From Heterohyrax brucei (lineage: Eukaryota; Chordata; Mammalia; Hyracoidea; Procaviidae): 64,000 bases of DNA. The position numbers and the translations under genes are program-made. This document shows, one piece after another, positions 11,325-22,795 of this stretch; positions within the stretch are counted from its first letter, which is position 1, and every line of letters begins with the position of its first letter. Where the stretch lies: the NCBI GenBank assembly GCA_028571685.1, contig CM053140.1, forward strand, positions 150,769,701 through 150,833,700, given 5' to 3'. Under the pieces are notes generated by a model. It did not search any database. It was not told where the DNA came from and saw only the letters and a list, made by a program, of their open reading frames with translations.

Positions 11325-11500
11325 CAAGCCCATTGCCATTAGTCTTTTCCATCTCATAGTAACCTCACATGTTACAGAGTAGAACTGCTTTTCAGGGTTT
11401 TCTTAGTAAAAACATTACCAGGTTTTTCTTTGGCTGCTGGGTGAGTTTGATCTGTTATCTTTTCGGCTAGTAGAAGATCAAACTGTAGCACCTAGGAAAG
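11325..11500 (-). mobile_element. AfroSINE-type SINE, antisense
   Basis: Reads as the reverse of the SINE: 'gcccattgccattagtcttt', 'agagtagaactgctttt' and 'agatcaaactgtagcacct'. It adjoins the 5' truncation point of L1 copy A. Confidence 0.75.
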
Positions 11501-12051
11501 GTTACATGTAGCTAATAACTAAGAATGTTTCAAAAAATGCCACCAAAATGGAGAAGAAGCAAAAGATTTAGGAATAAGCCAAGTGAAAGAGAAATCTATT
11601 AAGATGTGAAGGGCCCAGCATTAGAACTCAGACATGATCTCAGATAAACCAGTGTTTCTGTTTCTGTCTCCAATTTCTTGACAACATTTGATAGGTAGCT
11701 TAAAGACTCTGTGAAATGTTTGGCAATACACCAGCATAGTGAAGAAAAGATAATTTTGTTTCTGTTAGTTTTGAAGAAACTATTATGTTTTCTATATACT
11801 TACTGTACTATTACTTGATAAGGGAGGTAACAGGGAATCATAAAAAAAAGAAGAGTGAGAGAAATCAATGTGTTATTAGTGATGTAGATAACTGTTGAAA
11901 GAATGATGCCCAAACTGGAAAGTTAGTCACCATTTTGCTAGTAAAAGATGGGGAGAGCCTGAATAGAGACAATGTTGTGAGGATAGAAATTAATGATCTT
12001 AAATGTATTCATGAGTTAGAATTTAGTGTTTTCTAACTAAATTTTCATAAT
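11501..12051. other. Unassigned stretch
   Basis: No repeat, gene or structure recognised. Confidence 0.4.
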
Positions 12052-12064
12052 CTATTGCTGTCAA

Positions 12065-12160
12065 ATCCACCAGGTGCTCCTTGAATACTCTGGGAGTCAG
12101 TTCTACCCTGGCCCCTAGGGTCACCATGAGTCAGATCGGACTCGATGGCACTTGGCTTGG
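12065..12160 (+). mobile_element. 5'-truncated SINE with perfect 13-bp TSD
   Basis: Only the 3' half of the SINE is present, from 'tccaccaggtgctccttg' to 'ctcgatggcacttggcttgg'. It is flanked by two identical copies of CTATTGCTGTCAA (12052-12064 and 12161-12173). It was inserted into the 3' end of an older antisense SINE. The head with both RNA polymerase III promoter boxes is missing. Confidence 0.9.
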
Positions 12161-12318
12161 CTATTGCTGTCAAGTCAATTCTGACTCATAGTGACCATAT
12201 AAGACAGAGTAGAACTGCCCTAACAGGGTTTCCAAGGAGCAGCTAGTGGATTTAAAATGACAACTTTTTGGTTAGCAGTCTTGGATTTTAACAACTGTAT
12301 CACAAGGGCTTTGTTTTC
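12161..12318 (-). mobile_element. AfroSINE-type SINE, antisense, target of the insertion above
   Basis: Antisense SINE reading 'gtcaagtcaattctgactca', 'agacagagtagaactgccc', 'gggtttccaaggagcagct' and 'tttggttagcagtc'. Its 3' end (left) was split by the truncated SINE at 12065. Confidence 0.9.
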
Positions 12319-12950
12319 TAACTGAGGGAATATAAACGATGACAAAGAATGACTTAAGAATGACCTCTAAATTTCTGACTTGGTCTGGAAGACAGATAGT
12401 ACTATTACTGAAGTAGGGAACATGGCAATTACAAGTAGAGAAGAATGCAGAAAAAAGATGATAATTAGATGATAATTAAGATGGTGGAGTAGCCACAGAT
12501 ATTTTCTAATCCCTCTAACAACAAAGAATGAGAAAAACAACTGAACGAATTATATACAGGCTGTTCTACGGGCCCTGAATATCAGGCAGGAAGCTGAGAG
12601 ATTGAACTGAGTGACAGATGGGAATAGAGCAGGTTCAGTCACAATTAATTTGGTTAGAATTAAATCCACATACTGCAGAGTGTATCACACGCTTCAGGCA
12701 ACCAACTGAAACCATACCACAGTGGTGAGCAGCCAAGAAGAGCAGCAGTGTTGTGAGCTGAGCATGTCTTTCTCAGTGGGACAGCCGAGCTTCTGATGGT
12801 TGCAACTATAGAACAACAGGGGACTTTCACTCATGCATTATAAGCTAAGTGCTTGTGAACTCTTGCAGATTCAAAAATCTTTCCTATGCACTGATATCTC
12901 TCCCTTTCCCCAACACTTTTTCTTCCCTTCTCTGCTCTGTAGATAGCATA

Positions 12951-14188
12951 CAAGGTCTGACAATTAAGTCTGTGAACTCATCCTAGGAAAAATGTTGCAT
13001 ACCTCAGTGCTGAATTTCCCTACGGTTGTCTTCCAAGTACTCTCCTTGGGAAGTTATGCACCAATATCAGTGCCTAGTCTACCTTTCAAAGAAATTTTGA
13101 AACCATTTTTCTGGAATGGCCATCAGAGCTGTCATTGTATTATCCTTGATGTCCTAGACGTCATCAAAATGTCTTCCTTTTGATATTTTCTTTATCTTTG
13201 GGTAAAGAAAAAAGTCACTGGGGGCCAGATCAGTTGAATAGGTAGGGTCTTCCAACACAGTTATTTGTTTACTGGCTAGAACTTCTTCACAGACAGTGCT
13301 GTGTGAGTTGGTGTATTGCTGTGATGCGAGAGCCATGAGGTATTGGTGAAAAGTTCAGGTCATTTTCATCTTTTTCACACAGTCTTTTCAGCACATTCAA
13401 ATAATAAACTTGATTCATTGCTTGTCCAGTTGGTACAAATTCATAATGAGTAGTCACTGTGATATCAAAAAGGTCAGCAGCATTGCTTTAACCCTTAATT
13501 TGGACTAATGTAACTTTTTGGCTGTAGAGAATTGGCTAACTTCCATTATGCACTTATATGCTTTGTTTCAGGGTCATCTTGCTACACCCGTGTTTCATCA
13601 CCAGTGATAACATGGCCCAAAACTTTGTCTTGTCTCTCTGAAAAGTCTTAGCAAACTTCAACCCTCTTTGCTTTTGTTCATTGGTGAGCTCCTTTGGGAT
13701 CATTTTTGAACATACCTTTCTCATGCCAAGATATTCAGTTAAGATTTTCCTAACTGTTTCTCTATTGATGTTTACTTAGTCTGTTATGTGTCTCACAATC
13801 AACCGATGATGTTGGCGCACAATTTGATGAATTTTTTCAATGTTTTCATCAGTTCTGCTTGTTACAGGCCACCCTAACCTCACTTCACCAGCGATGCTTT
13901 CTCTCCCCCCAGTAAAGTGTTTAATCCATTTGTATATTGTTGTTTTCTTAATTGCACTTGATTTGGACTATAACTTCCATTCTTGCCAAGTTTAACAAAA
14001 AATTTAATGTTTGTTCATTGCTTTAATTCAGGCTCTGACATTCTCATGACAGCACACAAAAACAATAATGAACTCCACTTACCAAGACACCATCACATGT
14101 TGACACAAACCCAGGTTGTTTGTACAGTTTGTACAGCTTCCAATGTAAATGCATTGTGGCAAGTTTGTCAATTTGTCAGGCTTCATGT
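12951..14188 (-). mobile_element. Mariner DNA transposon, degenerate
   Basis: It begins right after a TA dinucleotide with the terminal sequence CAAGGTCTGACAATTAAGTC, and ends near 14188 with a diverged inverted copy ('aatttgtcaggctt'), followed by TA at 14188-14189. At about 1.24 kb it has the usual size for a full mariner. The transposase is on the minus strand. Insertion in the 5' UTR of L1 copy C shows it came after that L1. Confidence 0.85.
13130..14080 (-). pseudogene. Mariner transposase remnant
   Basis: The transposase was a cut-and-paste DDD enzyme that moved its own element at TA sites. The clearest readable part is the C-terminal segment at 13154-13336. It contains STDLAPSDFFLYPKIKKI, the conserved block that holds the third catalytic aspartate (in APSDF). 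The N-terminal DNA-binding region should lie toward 13650-14080 on the minus strand, and fragments resembling it are visible there but broken by stops and frameshifts. No frame longer than 60 codons survives, so the protein is not functional. The parent family may be a mammalian mariner; the exact family was not determined. Confidence 0.8.
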
Positions 14189-14281
14189 ATGTGTGTATGT
14201 ATATATACATATGTGTGGCATGTATGTAAGTATATGTGTGTGTATATATATACACACACACACACACACATATATACATAT
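14189..14281. repeat. TG/TA microsatellite abutting the mariner end
   Basis: Alternating TG, TA and CA dinucleotides, including eleven or so CA units around 14253-14270, beginning at the TA next to the mariner end. Confidence 0.9.
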
Positions 14282-14436
14282 ATAAATGCTGACTTCCAGA
14301 GTGGTTGTGTCATTTTATATTCCCATCAGCAGTGTAGAAGAGATCCAGTCTCTCCCACAATCTCTGTAATATTTATTGCTTTGTTTTGTGATTAATGCTA
14401 GCCTTGCTGGGAGTAAGATGATATCTTGTCATAATT
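14282..14436 (-). mobile_element. L1 ORF2 fragment, antisense
   Basis: The reverse complement of this segment matches the ORF2 C-terminal coding region of L1 copy C at about 18270-18410: 'agtggttgtgtcattttata', 'cagcagtgtagaagagatcc' and 'attaatgctagccttgctgg'. It lies inside the plus-strand L1 as a separate inverted patch. Confidence 0.75.
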
Positions 14437-14520
14437 TTGCATTTATGTTGGCAGCACTGTACAAACAACCTTGGTTTGTGTCAACATGTGGTGGTATCTT
14501 GCTGAGTGGAGTTCATTTTT
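14437..14520 (+). mobile_element. Inverted mariner end fragment
   Basis: 'gtacaaacaaccttggtttg', 'tgtcaacatgtggtggtat' and 'gagtggagttcattttt' are the reverse complement of 14066-14140 in the mariner above. About 80 bp is shared, but the terminal 30 bp or so of the transposon is missing. Confidence 0.8.
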
Positions 14521-14625
14521 GTACATATATGTATATATTGATAGACATATACACAAATATGAATATATATGTATGTTATCTATAGATATACACAAATATG
14601 AATGTATATATACACATATATATAT
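14521..14625. repeat. TA-rich microsatellite
   Basis: Repeats of ATATGTATATA, 'cacaaatatgaatatatatg' and 'atatatacacatatatata', bounding the inverted patch on its right side. Confidence 0.85.
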
Positions 14626-14639
14626 GAGCACAATAACTA

Positions 14640-15438
14640 AAGACATAAATTACAACATTTTGATGGCTCACAGACAACAATCAATTTTAAATCATTTAAA
14701 GAAGCAGACCATTATAGCTTCAGGAAATTCCAATAATAAAGAATAAAAAAAAATGTACAGACAAACAAGACTTTGTATAATTATCAGATGTAGAATACAA
14801 AAAAGTAATGTTTAGAGCTCTTCAAGACCTCAGAAAGGAAATTAGGCAAATGCTACAGGGCATAATGAAAAACTAAATGGGCGGCAAGAAATATTTGAGC
14901 AAAAATGATCTGAAATTCAGCAGATTAAAAACAAAATTACAGAGGCAATTCTATAGAAGGCTAAAGAGCAGGACTGAGGAAATGAAATCCAGAATTAGTT
15001 GAGAGTGAAGATAAAGCAACTGACATCAGCATATATGAGGAGAAATCAGATAAACAAATTAAAAAAATGAAGAAGCACTAATAGTTATGTGGGACTATCA
15101 TGAGCGATAATTACGAGTGCCTGGAGCCCCAGAACAGACGAGGGATAACAGAAAATATAGAGGCAACTATTGAAGATGTGTGGACAGAAAACTTCCCTGA
15201 TATCATGAAACATGATGCTCATCAGTTTCCACACAAAGTATATCCCAAAGACACGAAGACATATTATCACCAACCTTACCAAAACTAAAGACAAGGAGAA
15301 GAAACTCAGCTTAAAGAAAAAAATAGCATACAAAGGAGAGTCGTTAAGGCTGAGCTCAGATTACACAGTGGAAACCATGTTTTCAAGAAGAAAATGGGAT
15401 GACGTACACAAAGCCTTGAAGAACAAAAACTGCTAACC
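14640..15438 (+). pseudogene. L1 ORF1 remnant (copy C)
   Basis: ORF1 encodes the RNA-binding coiled-coil protein of L1. The C-terminal domain is readable in two frames: NYECLEPQNRRGITENIEAT at 15106 and, after a frameshift, TNLTKTKDKEKKLSLKKKIA through SLRLSSDYTVETMFSRRKWD to 15436. These match the L1 ORF1 pattern of an acidic helix, then a KDKEK block, then RLS-D-S-ET--RR-W. The upstream coiled-coil part (14640-15050) is present but broken by stops. The start codon is lost or lies in the disrupted 5' area. Confidence 0.8.
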
Positions 15439-15989
15439 AAGAATTACATATCCTACAAAACTGTCTGTCAAATACGATGGCAAAATTAGGACATTCCTAG
15501 ATAAAGAGAAGTTTAGAGAATTTGCAAAAACCAAACCAAAATTACAAGAATACTGAAAGAAGTTCTTTGAGTAGAAAATCAAAAGCATAAGATACAGACT
15601 CACTGGCACAATGCTAGATAGTGCATCTGTATATCAACATGGATAGGGAATCCACAAAAAATAGACAAAAGCTAAAACACTAAGAAATATGGAAAAAGAA
15701 ATCTCAGTATATAAATGATGACAACATACAAACTAACGTATTTAAAGATCTTTAGATGGAGAGGAAGTCAAGGTGATACAAAAAAATTAAAGACTGATTT
15801 AATCTTAGAACTTTAGGGATAAATATCAATGGAACCACAAAGGAAACTGAGAATCTTATGCATCAAAATAAGAACAGAATAAAGATGTTTTGCAGATATA
15901 AAACCAACAAAATTAAAAGAATGAAAAGAAAACCCTTGAAGAACAATGACTCAGCACAGAAAATTAAGTGGAAGAAAGCAACTGTCAGC

Positions 15990-18758
15990 AACACACCAAA
16001 ACAGACAATGAAATAACAGCACTGAATTCATCTCTATCAATAATTACATTGAATGTAATGGGATTAAATGTGCCAATAAAGAGACAAAAAAATAGCAGAT
16101 TGAATAAGAAAGCATAATCTCTCTACATGATGCTTATAAGAGGCACATCACAGACTTAAAGATATAAAAAACTGAAATTGAAAGGATGGAACAATATGTA
16201 CCAAGCTAACAACATTCGAAAAAAGAGCAGGAGTCTCAATATTAATTTCAGACAGAATATACTTTAAAGTAAAATACACCATGGTGGACAAGGAAGGTCA
16301 CTATGTATTGCTTGAAGGCTCAATACATCAGGAGGAAACAAACATGTTAAATATTCATGTACCCAATGACAGAACTTCTAAATACATTAAATGAATTCTA
16401 ACAGCATAGAAAAGTAAGTTAGCTCCACAGTGACCATAGGAGACCTCAACACACCACTTTCAGTGATGGACAAAATTATACAAAAGATTCAGGGATGGTT
16501 TCACATTAGAAACACAGTTAATATAGTCAACCACATAAACGAAACAGAATTGCTTGACCTAATCAATTGATGCAAAAATGCATTTGACAAGGTCCAGTAT
16601 GCACTGATGTTAAAAACTCCCAGCAGAATAGGAATAGATGGGAAAATTATCAACATAATAAGTGACATCTATGCAAAGCCAACAGAAACCCAGGTGGTGT
16701 AGTAGTTAAGGCCTATGGCTGCTAACCACAAGGTTGGCAGTTCAAATTTACTGGGCAGTCCTTGGAAATTCTATAGGGTAGTTCTACTCTGTCTTATAGG
16801 GTTGCTATGGATTGAAATCAACTCAACAGCAGTGGGTTTGGTTTGGGGGTTTATGCAAAGGCAACAGTCAGCATCATTTTCAATGCAGAGACATTAAGCA
16901 TTCTCCATAAGAGTGGGAACTAGACAAGGATGCCTACTGTCACCACTTTTTTCAGAGGTTCTAGTCAAAGCAATCAGACAAGATAAAGAAATAAAGGGCA
17001 TCCAAACTGGTAAGAAGTAAAAATATCTCTGTTTGTAGATAATGTGTTCTTATACATGGAAAACCCTAAAGAATCCACAAAAATCCTACTGGAACTAACA
17101 GAAGAGTTCAACAAAGTATCAGGACACAAGCTAAATGTACATAAATCAGTTACATTCCTTTATACTCACAAACAAAAAATCAAAGAGGAAATCACCAAAT
17201 CAATTATCATTTACAATAGCACCCAAGAAGACAAAATACCTAGAAATAAATCTAATCAGAAATGTAAAAGACCTATGTGAGGAAAATTACAAGCCTCTAC
17301 TGCAAAAAAAACAAAAGAGACTTATGTAAGTAGAGAAACCTATATAGTTCGTGGACAGGAAGACTTAACATAATGGAAATGTCTATTTTTACCAAAGTGA
17401 TTTACAGATACAATTCAATCCTGATAAAATGCCAGTGTCATTTTTTAATGAGATGGAGAAGCAAAGAACATACTTCATATGGAGAGATAAGAAACCACAG
17501 ATAAGTAAAGTATTATTGAAGAAGAAGAACTAAATGGGAGACCTCGTACTACCTGACTTTAGAACCTATTACACTGATATGGTAATCAAAACAGCCTAGC
17601 ACTAGTACAGAATCAGTTACATAGACCAATACAACGGTATAGAGAATACAGATCTAACACCATCCACCTATGAGCAGCTGATAGTTGACAAAGGGTCAAA
17701 GACTATGAACTGGGATAAAAATATTCTCCTTAATGAATAGTGCTTGTAAAACTATATAGCCATCTCCCCGCCCCCAAAAAAAAGAAAAGAAAAGAAACAA
17801 GACCTCTATGTCACACCATTAATAAAAACTGACTCAAAATGGATCAAAAACCTAATTATAAAACCTAAAATGATAAAAATCATGGAGGAAAAATAGGTAC
17901 AACGCTGGGATACCCAATACAAAGCATAAACCAACTACAAAATATTACTAACAATATACAAATACCAGAAGAAAAAAATAGATAAATAGGAACTCCTAAA
18001 AATCAAACACTTATGGTCATCCAAAGACTTCACCAGAAGAGTAAAAAGACTACTTACAGATTGGGGAATAAAAGGGCAACCACAAATCTGATCAGAGTCT
18101 AATCTTGATAATCTACAAAGTACAGCAAAACCTCAACAAGAAAAGAAAAATCACCTAACTAAAAACTAGACAAAGATGTGAACAGCACTTTATCGAAGAA
18201 GACATTCAGGTAGCTAACAGATACACGAGGAAATGCTCATGTCATTAGTCATTAGAGGAATCCAAATCAAAATTACAACAAGGTATCATCTCACCCCCAA
18301 TGAGGCTGGCATTAATCAAAAACAAAGCAATAAATGGTGGAGAGCCTGGATCTCTTCTATACTGCTGGTGGGAGTATAAAATGATACAACCACTCTGGAA
18401 GCCAATTTAGCACTTCTTTAAAAAGCTAAGAAACAGAAATATTATATGATCCAGCAATCCCATTGCTTGGAGTATATCTTAGAGATATAATGTCTGCTAC
18501 AAGAAAAGATACATGCACAGTAATGTTTATTGCAGCACTGTTCACAATAGCACAAAGATGAAATTAACTTAGGTGCCCATCAACAGAAGAATGGATAACT
18601 TTGTACAGTATGTTCACACAGTGGAATACTGTACAATAATAAAGAGCAACTATAATTTTGGGAAACATCTGATATCATGGAGTCATCCGGAAGATATTAT
18701 GCTGACTGAAATAATTCAGTTGCAAAAGGACAAATATTTTATGAAACTGCTATTATGA
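15990..18758 (+). pseudogene. L1 ORF2 remnant (copy C)
   Basis: ORF2 encodes the endonuclease and reverse transcriptase of L1. The start of the endonuclease is seen as SLSIITLNVMGLNVPIKRQK near 16030. Sequence then jumps from endonuclease ('gacctcaacacaccactttc', 16440) to the RT region ('gcaaaaatgcatttgacaag', 16570), so the endonuclease end and the RT start are deleted. RT sequence continues through 'ctgtttgtagataatgtg' (17030), and 17044-17280 reads MENPKESTKILLELTEEFNK. The usual F-ADD catalytic block is altered to V-DN (gtagataat). The C-terminal part at 18573-18758 ends at the normal stop. A SINE at 16686 interrupts it. It is not functional. Confidence 0.85.
16686..16852 (+). mobile_element. 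AfroSINE-type SINE with 15-bp TSD
   Basis: A complete SINE from 'aacccaggtggtgtagtagt' to 'agtgggtttggtttgggg', flanked by ATGCAAAGCCAACAG (16671-16685) and ATGCAAAGGCAACAG (16853-16867). It is inserted in ORF2 of L1 copy C and carries the GGGTTTGG-type tail rather than the CTTGG type. Confidence 0.95.
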
Positions 18759-19744
18759 AGACACAAGAAAAGTTTTAAGCACTGAAAAAAATACCTTTTG
18801 ATGGTGAGGGAGAAAGCAGGATATTCATAGATTAGATAGTTGTTAGGAATTGGGTTAAGTGAAGGAAGTGACAATGTGAAGTAGAAGGGAGATCAGCACT
18901 GTTGGACTACATCAAAACCTAAGAGGTTTCCTAAATGCAACCCAACATTTTGAAGGTCAGAGTAGCAGAGGCACAGGTTTACAGATCACGGTTTCAGGGG
19001 ACGTCTAGGTTAGTTAGCGTAACTAAGTTTTATATTTTAAGAAAATGTTCTGAATCTCATCTTCTTGAGTGGCATACGGGATCTTAAAAGCTAGTAAGGT
19101 GACATGAAAGCAGCATCAATTGATCCCAATCCACAAGAATCAACGGAAAACAAAGGACATCAAAGACATTAGGAAAATATGAGCCCAGGAGACAGAAGCT
19201 GTTAATGATCTGGAAGCTAATTCAGCGTGAGACCAGAGGAACTAGGTGGTGCCTGGCCCCTACCAATGACTGCCCTGGAAAGGAACACAACGTAGAATCT
19301 CTGACATAGTGGGAGAAAAATGGGGGTGCAGATCTAGAACTATATGAAAAGACCAGACTTGATGGTTCAACATCCTGGAGGGCCCCCTGGGAACATGGCC
19401 CTTGGACTTGCTGCTATCCCAGAGCTGAAACTGGTACTAAAGGTCTCCAGACAAAGAACGGACTGGACTGTAAGACGTAGGGTGATGCTGGTGAAGTGTG
19501 TGCTTCTTGGCTTAAGTATATACATGAGACTATAGAGGCAAAATGTGAGTGCGTAGAGCAGGGGACAGGAGTTTGTTGAATGATTACTGGAAGTACAGGG
19601 TAGAACGGAGAAGTGTCCTCTCACACGGTGAGGATAGCAGCTACAGCTTCATAGAGGTATGTGTGCAGGATGTTACATGGCAAATTGAATTGCAAATTTT
19701 AACTTAAAGCACAATAAAATCTTTTAAAAAAGGATGATAATTAA

Positions 19745-20245
19745 TGCAAGTTTCAACACATGTGTTTCCAGGTAGAGATGTTCAATGGGTGGCTGAACAC
19801 ATAGGTTCAGGCATCTTAAAAAAAAAAGAAAAAATCTTTGCTGCATATAGGGGTTTGGTAATTTTCATATGTGATTGTTAAAGTTTAAGTAAGGCTTTAG
19901 TACTTACGTTTATAAAGAGAAAGAAACTGAAAAAGGAGGAGAAAGAAGATATGAAGAGAAGAAAAGGGAAAGGGAAGTAGGAGAATGGAGACACTGAAAA
20001 GTTGGAAAACGGAGTTAATGAAGTAAGAGCTAGGGGCAGAGGTTAACATCAGGACTCTTCAGTGGTAATAAACTAAGGAGATGCAATAATGCAAAACCAT
20101 TATAAGAGGCAGAAATGTAAAGCAGAGTGAGAACCAAAATGGTCCTTCGAACGTGTCAGCAAGGGGGCTGCTGTTGGTCTTGATAATTTCCGTGGAGTGG
20201 TGAAACTGGAAACTTCTATCTGCACATGGGGAAGATAAATAATAT
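19745..20245. other. Unassigned stretch with a purine-rich run
   Basis: No gene seen. At 19911-20000 one strand is nearly all A and G ('aaaaaggaggagaaagaaga', 'gaaaagggaaagggaag'). Confidence 0.45.
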
Positions 20246-20885
20246 TGTTACCAGGCAAGCACTAGGGTTCACGCCACCTGCTGCAAGGCCAGTCACTGAG
20301 ACAGGAGATTAGAGTGAATTAAATCAAGGATTTATTTGTGTAGCTATATAAAGGTGGCAGAGAGGATAGCTCCTCCAAAAATCTACCCATTTCCGGTCAG
20401 ACTGGAAGAACTCATATAGGGAAAGTTACATGCAGGAGTAGTTATGTAATCATGAGGTGCGTAGCAAAAATGGGCAACAAGACAATCTCTGTTTCAAGCA
20501 AAAATAGTCTGTGTCTCAAGGTCTGTGCCTCAAGGTCTTCCTCTATCAGGGCAGAAGGGCCAGTGTCTGGTATCATCTGCTCCAGCTCAGTGATCTAACA
20601 AGGAACCTCAGAAAAACTGTGGTCAGACCTGCCTTGACTGTCCCCTTGTTCCTTTCCAGGGCAGTTGTAAATCATATAATTAAAGTGTCACACTTTTAAT
20701 CACCACTTTGACTTTGTGAAATGTGAGTGTTATGTTTCCCAAGTGAGGCTGGGGTGATTGGTTTACAGCAAAGCCTCTCAGGCCTCCTGCCTGGAGTGAT
20801 GATTCCCTAGCAAAACTTGTCAGGTCTCTAGCCTCAGTTTCCCCCTGTTGGTAGAAGAACTATGCTTTTCAGGCCTCCACTAGCA
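20246..20885 (-). repeat. Solo LTR of a class I-like endogenous retrovirus
   Basis: Read on the minus strand it starts TGCTAGTGGAGGCCTG and ends GCCTGGTAACA. An AATAAA polyadenylation signal (plus-strand TTTATT at 20331-20336) lies about 85 bp from its 3' end, and a TATA-like 'cctatatgag' about 165 bp from it. It aligns along most of its length with the LTR at 45990-46610. Flanking ATAT/ATGT may be a 4-bp duplication with one change. No internal viral sequence is attached, so it is a recombined solo LTR. Confidence 0.8.
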
Positions 20886-22276
20886 ATGTCAAATAAGTCT
20901 GTGTAGAAATCATCCTAAATTCAATTAGGACATGTAGTTATCATAAGAGCAATTCGAAAAATAATATGTATAATATGGATATTATGGACCTTACAAGATT
21001 TTAAAAAAGGGATGTGTGTTTGAAAAGAGATTAGTAGATGTTTGAAAACAATGTAGAATAAAGATTTTTATAGATTTTAGTTCAGTTGTATAAATTTTTG
21101 GTAGCTTGTGTTTTCACTGTACTGTGGCATTTTACATTTTTAGCTTTTTGGAATTGCTAGTTGAATTGAAATAGACAGCTTAAGTTCTCTGATTTCCATT
21201 TAAATGCTCAACAAACTGTCACAGAGAAAGCAGATTTGCATGGTTTATAACATGTTTAAGAGATATGCAGCTGTGCTATGAATACATCCAATTATGCTAA
21301 ATATAACTTTCAGGATTACTTTTTGCTATTACCTTCCACAAACCGGTGTGGGAGGAAGTGGTTTGTCCAAATACAGGATGCTAAGATAGGTTTCAACATT
21401 TGATATATTCAAATAATCCTCTGCACAACTATTTATTAGAGATAAAACAATTAAAAAGATAGTAGAATTAAGTGTTCAGGGTTTTTTTAAAAAGAAATTT
21501 CAGAATCAGTTATTTTTACTAAATGACAGATCTTTAGAATTCTCAACATTATTTAAATTATTGGTGGTTGAAAATTGCTAAGAAATTGATTTTAGTAGGA
21601 AGGCAGAATCTAGAATCATAGAATGGACGCTAGAGCAGCAAGGTATGTGGGCTATCATCTCATTATCTCCAAACCCTCATTTTGGGGGTTAAGAAACTAT
21701 AGGTTAAAAAAATTAAAGGGAAACAGAAGAGCCTGAGAAGGTACGTCTACACAGAGTGCCGTAGTAAAGAACTTGGAAGACATAGGTGTTGACTTCCAAC
21801 ACTAACTGCAACGTGTGGGTGATGAACCATGTAGGAAGGAGCAATATAAAATAAAGGTGAAGACAAAACTCAAATACCATGAAAAAATTTCAAAGCTGTA
21901 ACAGCAGAAACTTCATTAGCTACAAAGTAACACCTAGGTACCACTTTTATGACTCCCAGGTCCTTTTCTAGTTTCACCAGATTAACTATTTCAGGCTGTA
22001 AAATTGAGAAAAAACAAAAGTCATTTTATTAAAAATACTTATCAGAGCTCATGAAGTTCATTCCCCAAGTAGAATTGCACACTTATTGCCAAAGTTAAAA
22101 AAATAAGTAAATAAACAAAATATGAAAGCATGGGGAATAGTTATTCAAGAATAAATCAGCATAGTTATAAAGTCTTGCAAGGTTATCACTTGAAGTATTA
22201 CTTGAAAGTCAAGAAAATTAGAAGCAAACTAAGTTTCAAAGAACAAGAGTAAACAAATTAAATAAATTGAGCTGAA
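20886..22276. other. Unassigned stretch, possible ancient SINE at 21605-21740
   Basis: Mostly unassigned. At 21605-21740, 'aatctagaatcatagaatgg', 'atcatctcattatctccaaa' and 'ccctcattttgggggtta' recall an ancient mammalian repeat whose consensus includes 'gagatcatctagtccaaccc'. The match is weak. Confidence 0.35.
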
Positions 22277-22325
22277 CCATGTGCCGTCGAGTTGGATCTG
22301 ACTTATTATAGTTACCTGCTATGTA
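22277..22325 (-). repeat. SINE 3' domain fragment, antisense
   Basis: 'gtgccgtcgagttggatctg' followed by 'acttattatagttacctg' is the reverse of the SINE 3' domain. The rest of the element is absent. Confidence 0.75.
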
Positions 22326-22629
22326 GTTCGTAAACGGTGTGCATCCAAAGAATGTATAATGACTTTGTAAAAAAGAAAATTTTGTAATGTTAATAAAGCA
22401 AGAAACAAATGAATGAATATGTATGTGTATGAATATATGAGGAGATATGGGAAGGAAAAAAGTTACAAATAACTTGCTATGATTTTGTTTGTTAATATTG
22501 ATTTCTTCTACATTTCTCAATTTTTTAAACTGCTCTTAAAAAAAATCACTATTACTTTTATAATACTCTGTACTCCCATCAGGCAACCACACAGGTAAGT
22601 TCAACAGTGTGTGTTTCATGCAAGGAATT
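22326..22629. other. Unassigned AT-rich stretch
   Basis: No gene or repeat recognised. Confidence 0.4.
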
Positions 22630-22795
22630 CACTGGCCTAAGGGTTAGTACTAAAGTTTGGAAGTTGAAATTCACTCAGAAGCATCACGGAAGAAAGGCTT
22701 GGCAATCAGATTACAGCTAAGAAAACTCAGTGGAGTAGTTCCTCTGTGTAATACCTGGGGACCCCATAATTCGGAACTGAGAGGCAGAGCAGCAA
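22630..22795 (+). mobile_element. AfroSINE-type SINE, long variant, diverged
   Basis: 'ctaagggttagtactaaagt', 'ggaagttgaaattcactcag', 'agtggagtagttcctctgtg' and 'cataattcggaactgagagg' follow the long-variant SINE order. The copy is diverged. Confidence 0.6.

Larger units (their letters stand above)
12480..19732 (+). mobile_element. L1 LINE copy C, complete but decayed, with TSD
   Basis: GATGATAATTAA occurs just before the L1 start (12468-12479) and just after its A-rich tail (19733-19744), a 12-bp target-site duplication. The element holds a 5' UTR from 12480 ('gatggtggagtagccac'), ORF1 (about 14640-15438), an ORF1-ORF2 spacer, ORF2 (about 15990-18758) and a 3' UTR to 'cttaaagcacaataaaatct'. 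Later events inside it are a mariner transposon (12951-14188), microsatellites with an inverted patch (14189-14625), a SINE (16686-16852) and a large deletion inside ORF2 near 16500-16560. Confidence 0.85.
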
